From Harringtonia aguacate (taxonomy: Eukaryota > Ascomycota > Sordariomycetes > Ophiostomatales > Ophiostomataceae), in contig JACCPH010000030.1 in NCBI GenBank assembly GCA_014183095.1, forward strand, positions 32,409 to 96,408: 64,000 nucleotides of DNA, written 5' to 3'. Both the position numbers and the translations under genes were made by a program. Of this stretch, positions 55,580 through 64,000 are shown piece after piece. Each line of letters starts with the position of its first letter. Within the stretch, counting starts at the first letter, position 1. The notes beneath the pieces were generated by a model. The model searched no databases. It was not told where the DNA came from and worked only from the letters and a program-made list of their open reading frames with translations.

Positions 55580-58500
55580 ATGGAGGGCCTCTCGCGATCT
55601 GAATACCCGGCCATGCTGGTAAGCAAAGCCCTGGCTTCTGTCTGATATCGTCGTTGCGCCACAGAGGTGCATCCGCCATCCCTTCCCGCGACATCCGGAC
55701 TTTGCATCTTCCTTCTCCCCCCTGAGAGCCCGGACAGCTTCTCAAGTCGCGCACAGCTGCTGACCGTGTATGCCCGTCCATCCAGGCCAACCTCCACCCG
55801 AGCCTAGCCGTCCATGTGCTCCAGGAACGCGTGCGGAGGATAGGAAAGGTCAACCAGGAGGTTGCCGACTGGCTCCAGGTACGTCGTCGTCGAATGTCGA
55901 AATGTTGACGCCGCTGCCGGCCTCGAGAGAATGGCCACCCCCCCTCTGACAACACCAACAGGAAAGACGAAAGGTGGAAGAGCAGTACGTGGCGGGCCTG
56001 AAGAAGCTGCTGCTCATCAAGGCACCCAACGGCGGCTCTGAGCTAGGGTACGTCCTCTGACGGCGGTGCTGGTGCAATGTGTCTCCCCCCTCCCCATTCT
56101 GACCGTTTCAGCGTCTTCCAGGCGTCCTGGGAAGCCCACCTGCGGGCGATCGAGTCGATTGCGAGCTCCCACCACCTGTTCTCGCAGCGCATCGAAAAGG
56201 ATGTCGAGGCGCCTCTGCGCGGCTTCCAGAGCCGCAAGGACATGGCCAACATGTCGACCATCTCGGGCAACCTGCAGAGTGCGGCCAAGGAGCTCGAAGA
56301 CGCGCAGGACAAGGTCGACCGGCTCAACAAGCGAGGCGGCAAGGCCAGCACACACAAGGTCGACGCGGCGACGCAGCGGCTCGAGAGCGCGTCGCAGCAG
56401 TGGGAGTCGCAGGCGCCGTTTGTGTTTGAGCAGCTGCAGGCGCTCGACGAGCAGCGCGTGAACCACCTGCGCGACGTGCTGACGCAGCTGGAGACGCACG
56501 AGGTGGACCAGGCGACGCGCACGCAGTCGACGGCAGAGGCGATGCTGGGGCTCGTCATCGAGATCAAGACGGAGGACGAGATCCAGAGCTTTGCTCAGCG
56601 CGCCACAGCCGGCCGGCCCAAGATGGAGAGACGCACAGGCACGCGGCAGTCCAGCGTGGCCGGGTCTGTCTCGGGTCCGCCACGGCAGCCCAGCACGTCC
56701 GACTCTACGACGGGTGCGCCACCGCAGCAGCAGCAACAGCCGCCGTCGTCGCAGCAGTCGCAGCAGTCGCAGCAGCAGCAACAACAGTCGCAATCATTCC
56801 AGCACCCGCCGCTGCCGCCAGTGCCGCCACACCACCAGAGTGCCTTCAGTCACGACGACGACGTGTCGGACCACTCGATGCGGAACGAACCCGCGCCAGG
56901 TTTGTGTTTCCGAATCTAGTGCCTGCGAAGTACCTGCTAACACCCCCCCCCCCCCCCCCCCCCCCCCCAGAATCCAAACTGCGCAGCCGCATCGGCACGA
57001 TGCTGGGCCGCCGGAGACAGAGCATGCACGGCGGCTTTGGCCCACTGTCGCCGCCCAAGAGCGGCGGCGGCGGCGGTCCGTTCAACCGAAACAGCCTCAG
57101 CAGCCACGGGCGGCCGGGGTCCCCGCTGGCGTCATCGCACAACCTCCACGATTCGAGCAACCGGCTCTCGTCGCTGGCCGAGACACCCGACGCGTCGCAG
57201 CCGCCGCCCAGCACGGCAGACACCCGAGCGAAGACGCCGCGGGAAGGGCCTGCCACTAACGGCGTGGGCGGCGAGGGACACGCGGGCGCATCCGCAGGGC
57301 CCGCGAATAACTTGGCCTCGCTCAACGGCCTCACGGCGGACGAGGTCTTTGGCGTGCCGCCGCCGCCGGGTCCGCCGCCGTCTCACCTCAAGGCGGCAGC
57401 GGCGGCAGCGGCGAACCAGTCGGAGGCGACCAAGGATGCCGACGGGTTCACGGTGCCGACGCGTGGGAACGACCCGATTTCGCAGGCGCAGCGAGACGCG
57501 GCGCTGTCGGCGGCGAGCATCCCCGAGGACGCGGAGCAGCCGTTCAAGCTCAACATCCAGAACGAGCCGGTGGCCGAGGAAGACGCAGCGGCGAAGCGGG
57601 CGGCCATGTCCAACGTGGCCAACACGCTGTCGATGTCGATGCCGTCGCGCAAGGGCGGCACGGTGCGGGGGCGACGCGACGTGCGCAACACCATCTACGT
57701 GCCGGCGCCAGCGCCGCCGCCGTCGCTGCCTGACGTGTCGTCGAGTAGCCTGCCGAGCGTGCCGCACAGCCCGACGTTCTCGTCGACGACGTCGAAGCCG
57801 TCAGCGGTGGCGGCACTGGCATCGGAGGCGAGCCTGGCGGGCACGTCAGACTCGCAGTCGGTGCGGTCGGCGACGTCGCTGGGCAGCCTGGCACACTTCC
57901 GCCACCCGGACATGGCGGAGCCGGGGCTGAACGCGTCGATTGTGGAGACGGTGTCGGCCAGCTTTGAGGGCGGCGCGCTGACGTCGACCAAGATTGCGGG
58001 CGAGATTGCGTTTTCGTACAATCCGAGCGCGGACCATCCGGCGAGAGGTGAGTTGTGGTGGTGGTTGTGGTGATAATATGGACTATTCTGACAGACGACA
58101 GAAACCGAGACGATCCGGATCAACAACTTCCCGCGGCTGGAGGTGATCGGCCCGAACCGCATCTTTGTGCAGAACACGGCAGCGGCGGACGAGTTTGCGC
58201 TCAACACGACGCACCTGCAGCCGAGCCGGGCGACGATTGGGTTCACGTTCCGGGTGCACGCCGAGGACGCGACGTCGCTGGCGGGCCACTGCCCGCTGGC
58301 GATCAAGCCGGTGTGGAAGCCGCAGGGAGACAAGCTGGGCCTGCTGCTGCAGTACCGGCTGCACCCGGCGTCGCACCTGGCGGCGCCGGTGGCGCTGCAC
58401 AATGTCGTGTTTATCGCGACGTACGAGGGGGCGCGGGCGAGCGGGGCGCAGACGAAGCCGTCGGGCACGCACCTCAAGGACAAGCATCTGGTGTACTGGC

Positions 58501-58856
58501 GGGTGGGCGACGTGGTGCTGACGGACGCGTGGGCCAAGATTGTGTGCCGCGTCGTGGGCGACCAGGGGGCGTCGCCGCAGCCGGGACACATTGAGGCGCG
58601 GTGGGACTACGCAGGGACGGCCGAGACCACGACCGACGGCGCGGGCATCATCTCCATCAGCCAGCTCCAGCCGGCCGACGCCAAGGGCAAGGGCAAGGAG
58701 GCGGCGGCGGACGAGGCCGAGGAGGACCCGTTTGCCGACGAGGCCCTGGCCAGCCCCAAGACGGCAGACAGCAGCGGCGGCGGCGGCGCGGCCGGGCGGT
58801 GGACAGCCGTGCCGCTGACGCGACAGATTGTCAGCGGGCGGTACGAGGGGAAGTGA
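55580..58856 (+). CDS. Muniscin endocytic adaptor, Syp1/FCHO-type
   Basis: Early clathrin-mediated endocytosis adaptor, 945 aa from six exons: join(55580..55618,55786..55878,55962..56047,56112..56899,56971..58047,58102..58856). The N-terminal F-BAR/EFC domain (about 1-250) begins MEGLSRSEYPAMLANLHPSL and has KVNQEVADWLQERRKVEEQY. A Gln/Pro/Ser-rich linker (about 260-330) and a disordered Ser/Pro/Ala region follow; the C-terminal mu-homology domain (about 694-945) starts ETETIRINNFPRLEVIGPNR and includes VYWRVGDVVLTDAWAKI-like sequence. The fourth intron's polypyrimidine tract is a run of 26 C. At the last intron two AG acceptors lie 10 bp apart; only the downstream one keeps the MHD frame. 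Donor 4 is GTTTGT. Confidence 0.92.
56943..56968 (+). repeat. C26 homopolymer serving as polypyrimidine tract
   Basis: Twenty-six consecutive C between the CTAAC branch site and the AG acceptor of muniscin intron 4. Such a run is prone to slippage and sequencing error. Confidence 0.85.
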
Positions 58857-59321
58857 TGGAGGAGAGACAGACAGGAGACGACAGAAGACGGAAACCGACA
58901 GGAGACGACGTGAGCAGTAATGTGTGGTCGTGATGGGCAGTGGCAGTGGCCCTGGCAGCATTCCTGGGGAGCATCCAGGATGGGTTGTGCTTTCGCTCGT
59001 TTTTTTTTTTTTCTTTTTTTTTTTTGCATTTGTTTTGTTCTTGTCTTGTTTCGTCGCTGTCGCTGTATCATTTTTTTGTAGTACCCGCGAGGCATGTCTT
59101 AGCAATCAATCTCATATGTACAGTAGTGCCTTTACAGCCTTTACAGGGCCTTCCGTCTAGGCAGCGTCACAAGCACCGGTCCTTTCCTGCCGTGGCAGCT
59201 CCATTATTACAAGTACAGGTTCTCTTGTCTGCCTTTGTAGGCTGCTCTATTACAAATACACCCACTATACCCCACTGTCCACTGTCCACTGTACACTGTC
59301 CACTGTACACTCGCTCCTTCC
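58857..59321. other. Convergent intergenic region with CACTGTCC repeat
   Basis: 465 bp between convergent stops. T-runs at about 59000-59026 and a 7-bp repeat CCACTGT/ACACTGT (about 59274-59310) just before the Mad1 stop. No gene seen. Confidence 0.55.
59274..59310. repeat. 7-bp short tandem repeat, CCACTGT-type
   Basis: About five units of CCACTGT with CCACTGT/ACACTGT variation immediately 3' of the Mad1 coding region. Confidence 0.75.
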
Positions 59322-61716
59322 CTACTTGCGCGCCTGCTCCTCGTAAAACTCCAGAGTGAGGGCGGCCAGAAAGCCCGGGATGCAGCCCTTTTCACGCACC
59401 CAGAAGCGGATCTGGTCGGCGATGCGGGTGGCAAAGGGGCTGCGGGGCCCGCCGCCGACCTTCATGGTGCCGCGCTCGCCGTCAAAGACAATCGAGTTCT
59501 CGTGGCTGTCGGTGGCGCTGGGCGCAAAGGCGCTCTCGACGCGCATCTTGCCGTTGGGCATGAAAGCCACGTGCCAGCCCAGCGTGCTCTCGACGGCCTC
59601 TTTGAACTCGGCCGACTTGGCCGCCCACACCTCCTTGAGCCGCCGCGCCGCCTTGTGCGCCGAGGCCGCGTCGGCCTGGGCCGCGGCGATCTCGCGCTGG
59701 GCGGCCGCCAGGACGGAGAGGGGGACGGTGGTGAAGGGGACGGTGCCTGGCTTGGCGTTTTCGGTGGCCGTATGTGCCTGAATGTGCGCCAGCAGCTCCC
59801 GGTTCTCCGCCTCCAGCGCCGTCAGCGTCGCCTGCTTGACCGCCTCGTGCGCCGCCGTCGGGTTGTCGCGCAGCGCCAGCACGCGCACGCCCGCCGCCAC
59901 CTGCGCCGCCGCCAGCTGCTCCCGGGCCACGGCCAGCTCCGTTTCCAGTGCCCGCTGCGCCGTGCGGGCTGCCGCCGCCTCGTCCTGCAGTTTGCGCGTC
60001 TTGCGGGCGAGCTGGCCGGCGGGGGTGTCGGCGGACGAGACGTCGTGGTCGTGGTCGTCCTCGGGGTGCGGTCGTTTGGTGCCGGCAGCGGCCACGGGGA
60101 CCTCGGAAGCTGTCGCAGGCTGTACTTGAGCCATGGCCTCCAGCAGTCGAGCCCCCTCCGCCCGGTACTCGTCCACCAGCTTCTCCAGCTCCGCGATGCG
60201 GTCCGCCCGCTGCTGGTCAAACTGCTCTGGCCGAAACGTCATGTCCTCCGTGTCAAACGCCTTGAGCTGCGCCCGCAGGTACTCCACCTCCTTGACGGCG
60301 AGGGCCCGCTGGCGCTCGAGGCGGGCACGGACTTTGTCGGAAGAATGGCCGGAGGGCGCTGCCCCGACTGCGACTGCTGCTGTTGCTGTTGCGGTTGCCG
60401 CCGCCGCCGCCGCCTTGACCCGTCCCAGCTCCGCCTCAAGCTCCTCCTTCTGGGCCTGCAGCGCCTGCACGTCGGCCTCGCGCTGGGCCGCCTCGGGCTC
60501 GACGGCGCCCAGCCGCTCTGTCAGCGCGGCCGTGCGGTAGCGCTCCTCCATGAGGGCCTTGGCCATGTCAGCCGGAGAGTCGAACTCGGGGTGGTCTGGT
60601 CCCTCCAAATACGCCTCCCAGGCGCGGCGCTCCGTCTCGAGGCGCTGGCGCTGCAGGCGCTCCTCGGCCAGAGCGTGCTCGACCTGCTGGGCGCTGTCGA
60701 GGCGGCGCAGCAGCGAGCGCTTCTCCTCCTCGACAATCTCGACGGCCTTGTGGGCCTGGCGCAGCTGGCGCAGCTCGGCGAGCTGGTCGCGGTTGGTGGC
60801 CTCGAGCGCGCGGATGTGGGCCACCTGGTCCTTGAGCTCGCGCCGGATAATGTCCATCGTGGCCGCGTCGCCCGTCTGCGCCTTGAGCCGGAGCACCTCC
60901 GTCTCGAGCGCGCCGCGCGCCGCCTCGTCCTGCGCCTGCTGCGTCTGCGTCTGCTGCAGGGCCGCCGCCGCCTCTGCAGCTGCCGCTTCCCGCTCCGCCG
61001 CCCGCTGCTGCGCCGCCGCCAGCTGCCCCTGCAGCTCGGCCGCCCGCCGCTCGTGCAGCCGCGAAGCCGCCTCCCGCGCCGCCGCCTCCTCCTCGAGCTG
61101 CTCCTGCGCCGTGCGCGCCGCCGCCTCCGCTGCCCGCAGCCGCCGCTCCCGCGCCGCCTGCTGCGTCTCCTCGTCCGTCCGCACGCTCGCCAGCTCCGCC
61201 TGCACCGCCTCCAGCTGCCGCCCCGCCGCCGCCCGCGCCGCCTCCGCCGCCTGCCGCTGCTTAAAGTCGTCCTCGGCCTTGCGCCGCGCCTCCCGCAGCT
61301 CCGCCTCCTGCTGCAGCGCCGCCATCGCCCGCTCCTGCTCCACCGTGCTCATTCGGTACCGCAGCGTGCCCACCTCCGCCTTGAGCTCCTCGATCCGCCG
61401 CCGCTGCGTCTCGTACCCGTCCGCGTCCGGCGGCGCCATGTTCTCCTTGCTGCTCTCCCGCGACGCCGCCCGGTACGACGACACCGCCTGCGAGCTCTGT
61501 GCCGCTGCGCTCTGCGAGGGCGACGTGCGCCGTGGGGGCATCTGCACGTTAGTCGACGAGTCGAGTCTATTGATGGTGTGCCTGCTGCCTGCTACTCACT
61601 ATCCCCCGAAGCCCGTTGACGCTGCCGCGCGTCTGAGATCGTCTGTGACTGTTGGTGCCCGCCGGCTCGCCGTCGCCTGGTCCTCCGCGTGCGCTCTGTG
61701 GCGTGTGTGGCCTCAT
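59322..61716 (-). CDS. MAD1: Spindle assembly checkpoint protein Mad1
   Basis: Coiled-coil kinetochore checkpoint scaffold that binds Mad2. 778 aa, exons 61716..61600 and 61541..59322. The long exon opens at an acceptor GTGCAG directly followed by ATG; a GTGAGT donor joins it in frame to a 39-codon first exon (MRPHTPQSARGGPGDG..), so both ATG 61716 and 61541 are possible starts. Residues about 85-580 are nearly continuous Ala/Glu/Gln/Arg heptads. The Mad2-binding-region analogue QLARKTRKLQDE lies around 580-592. The C-terminal globular domain (LKEVWAAKSAEFKEAVESTL, GWHVAFMPNGKMRVESAFAP, RSPFATRIADQIRFWVREKG) is the Mad1 RWD-like end. Its extreme Ala content produces long spurious antisense frames. 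Divergent with TAM41. Confidence 0.9.
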
Positions 61717-62310
61717 GCTGCAATGATGAAAACGGCAGACACGCCGGACGCGTTCGTGTCGCTGGGCGCTCCTTTGTTGGCCTATCGGTCACGTGGTGAT
61801 AAGAGTGGGTCGCTCTGCACGTCATGGCGACCGCCAGCTGTCTTGCCGAGGAGCAGGCATGTATGCAGAGGCGATCTGAGGAGTGGGCGGCAAAGTGGTC
61901 CAGAGAACGCGCGAATCTGCGTCTTCGTTGTCGCCATCTTTGTCGCTTCCTATCGCTTCCTGCTGCTGTCCAAGCGCGTCCCACGCCGCTACATCTCGCG
62001 CCTCGCTTCTCGCCTTCCCACCGGCTTCGGCTCTTATATGTACTAAACCGTTAGCCCGACCCGCTAACCTCGCTAATTCCGGCTTTCCTCGTGCAGATCA
62101 AAAGCTTCTGTCCTCTCAAGCTGCCTCTGCCTCTGCATTCCCCCCCCCCCTCGAGACGACGCATGGAGACCAGCCCCCGATGAGCCCGCTACAGCTGTGG
62201 CTGGCCCCCGACGACCGTCTTCCTCTTGTCCACGCTGCGTCGCTGTGCCACCGTGCTGCCGAGCCGCTTCTCTGGTCCACGAGATTGCCACCGCCTCGGC
62301 TTTCGTCATC
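61717..62310. promoter_or_regulatory. Divergent promoter, MAD1 / TAM41
   Basis: 594 bp. Contains an ACGCGT-like ACGCG near 61745 and a C-run at about 62141-62150. Other in-frame-less ATGs (62163, 62179) precede the TAM41 start and would open frames that end or overlap out of frame. Confidence 0.4.
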
Positions 62311-64000
62311 ATGCGCTCTCTGCGCATTCTGGTGAGTGCCCCCCCCAGACTTCTGTGGAGGCCGAGATTCCCTCATTGTTTTGTCTGCTGACGCTGATCG
62401 GACAGAACGCCGCCGGCCCAGCGGCTCGACTCCCTCCTCTATGCCGTCCTGCCCTCTACGGTCGCCTGCCGGCCCGTCCGGCCCTCGGCCGAGAACGGGT
62501 CGCACCGGGATTTGCCAAGGGGCTCGCCCGGGGACGCGTCCAGTACAGGCTCGCGTCGACCGCGTCGAGCCGTGAGCCGGAAGCGACGTCGCCGTCACCG
62601 TCACCATCGTCGACGCCTTCCACCCCCTCCACCCCCTCCACGTCCACGTCAACCTCGTCCACGCCCACGCCCACCCCCCCCGACGACTGGGAGGACCACC
62701 CCAACTTCAACATTGAAAAGTTCTCGGAGCTGCCGCACAGCAACTTTGGCGTCAACCAGCACATGATCATCAACGACGAGTTCAAAGAGGCCCTGCGCAT
62801 GATCCTGTGGCAGTTCCGCGCCCCCATCCGCTACGCCTTTGCCTACGGCTCCGGCGTCTTCCCCCAGACCCGCGCCACCGGCAACGCCCCCACCGACGCC
62901 GAGCTGCGCGCCATCCACCCCAAGGCGCCGCAGAGCGTGCAGCGCGCCCAGGACGGCACGCCCAAGATGATCGACTTCATCTTTGGCGTCACCTACACGC
63001 AGCACTGGCACAGCCTCAACCTGCACCAGCACCGCGACCACTACAGCGGGCTGGGCGCGCTGGGCTCGGGCGCCGTGTCGTACGTGCAGGACAGCTGGGG
63101 CGCGGGCGTCTACTACAACCCCTACGTGGTCGTCAACGGCATCCTGGTCAAGTACGGCGTCGTCAGCCTCGACACGCTGTGCGCCGACCTCAGCGAGTGG
63201 CAGACGCTGTACCTGGCCGGGCGGCTGCACAAGCCCGTCAAGATCCTGCGCGACGACGCCCGCGTGCGCCTGGCCAACCAGATCAACCTGCTGTCGGCCC
63301 TGCGCACGGCGCTGCTGCTGCTGCCCGAGTCCTTTTCCGAGCGCGAGCTCTACCGCACCATCACCGCCATCTCCTACCTGGGCGACCCGCGCATGCGCCT
63401 GCCCACCGAGGACCCGCGCAAGGTCGCCAGCATCGTCGACTACAACATGAGCAACTTCCGCTGGCTGTACGCCCCGCTCATCGACACGCTGCCCAACGTG
63501 GCCTTCACGGACCCGCGCACCGCCGCCCGCGTCCGCGACAGCTGGCTCGACGAACCCACCGCCGACCTGCGCCTCGTCCAGGACATGGACCCGGTCAAGC
63601 GCGGCAACATGGTCCGCCGCCTGCCCAAGGCCTTCCGCCAGCGCCTGTATCTGCGCTACCAGAAGCAGTTTGCCATCCCGCGCGCCGACTTCACCCAGAT
63701 GATGGCCGAGGCCGGCGGCGACGAGTTCGACCCCGTCACCGGCTTCCGCCGCCAGCAGGGCAGCGCCTTTGACCGCCGCATCGTCCAGGACGACCCGGCC
63801 CGCCTGCAGACCCAGGTGCGCCGCGTCATCCGCCAGACCAGCGCCTGGCCCAGCACCACGCAGAGCCTCAAGGGCCTGCTGACGGCCGGCGTGGGGCGGT
63901 CGCGGCGCTACCTGGGCGAAAAGATGGCCAAGTGGCGGCGGGGGAAGGGGGAGGCGCCGAAGACAGAGTCCAAGCCAAAGCCAGAGCCGGAGCCAAAACC
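62311..64000 (+). CDS. TAM41: Mitochondrial phosphatidate cytidylyltransferase Tam41 (3' end beyond window)
   Basis: Makes CDP-diacylglycerol for cardiolipin on the matrix side of the inner membrane. Join(62311..62331,62406..>64000); at least 538 codons, no stop before the window end. Exon 1 (MRSLRIL) joins by GTGAGT..GGACAG (74 bp) to an Arg/Ala/Leu-rich presequence, then a Ser/Thr/Pro linker and the catalytic domain from NFNIEKFSELPHSNFGVNQH. The nucleotidyltransferase signature is FAYGSGVFPQ with a later PKMIDFIFGV carrying the metal-binding Asp. Other conserved stretches are HWHSLNLHQHRDHYSGLGAL, VKYGVVSLDTLCADL and the NMVRRLPKAFR-type region. The visible end is a Lys/Pro/Glu-rich low-complexity tail, so the stop is probably close. 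Confidence 0.93.

Noticed and set aside
59502..61619. A 705-codon open frame on + opposite Mad1
   Set aside because: Antisense shadow: Ala/Glu/Gln-rich, GC-rich coding on the minus strand leaves the opposite frame open. It has Arg/Leu-rich composition, no domains, and the sense strand is clearly Mad1.

Overview
The window is nuclear DNA of a filamentous ascomycete (Pezizomycotina), most likely a Sordariomycete with a GC-rich genome. The evidence is short spliceosomal introns (mostly 47-170 bp) with CTAAC/CTGAC-type branch sites just before the acceptor, strongly G/C-ending codons, a HET-domain gene, a Zn2Cys6 regulator, GH47, GH78 and GH1 glycosidases, and filamentous-fungal forms of Listerin, Mad1, muniscin and Tam41. 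I could not fix the genus. Gene models were built by hand from splice signals with frame checked across every junction; 5' and 3' UTR ends are unknown.

Layout. 0.2-6.3 kb: GT61 glycosyltransferase, GH47 alpha-mannosidase and an MCR1-type cytochrome b5 reductase, all on +. 6.3-6.6 kb: a solo LTR. 7.1-8.5 kb: a four-exon CDK-activating-type kinase on the minus strand. 9.8-11.9 kb: an unknown small gene diverging from a palmitoyl-protein thioesterase. 12.1-22.2 kb: a GH78 alpha-L-rhamnosidase and a GH1 beta-glucosidase, both with signal peptides, diverging from a shared 1.5-kb promoter, followed by a Zn2Cys6 factor and a PhyH-type Fe(II)/2-oxoglutarate dioxygenase. This resembles a naringinase-like rhamnoglucoside-utilisation locus. 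22.9-24.8 kb: an NCS1 permease.

24.9-32.2 kb is a more accessory, partly AT-rich stretch: a truncated transcription-factor remnant, a HET gene, an orphan 3' coding fragment, an AYR1-like SDR, a DHA2-type MFS transporter and a second solo LTR of the first LTR's family. 32.8-35.7 kb holds an F-box/ankyrin protein with a simple-sequence charged tail.

36.0-64.0 kb is mostly conserved housekeeping: Cic1/Utp30 ribosome biogenesis factor, a Tos4/Plm2-like FHA protein, a small unknown gene with an overlapping uORF, a large predicted mitochondrial protein with a six-fold NEPDGK repeat, Listerin (Ltn1), a CoA-binding-domain protein, a Syp1-type muniscin, Mad1, and Tam41 cut by the window end. No tRNA, rRNA or CRISPR was seen. 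The most interesting items are the rhamnosidase/glucosidase/regulator locus, the NEPDGK repeat protein, the kinase lacking its Mg-binding Asn, and the two solo LTRs with perfect target-site duplications.
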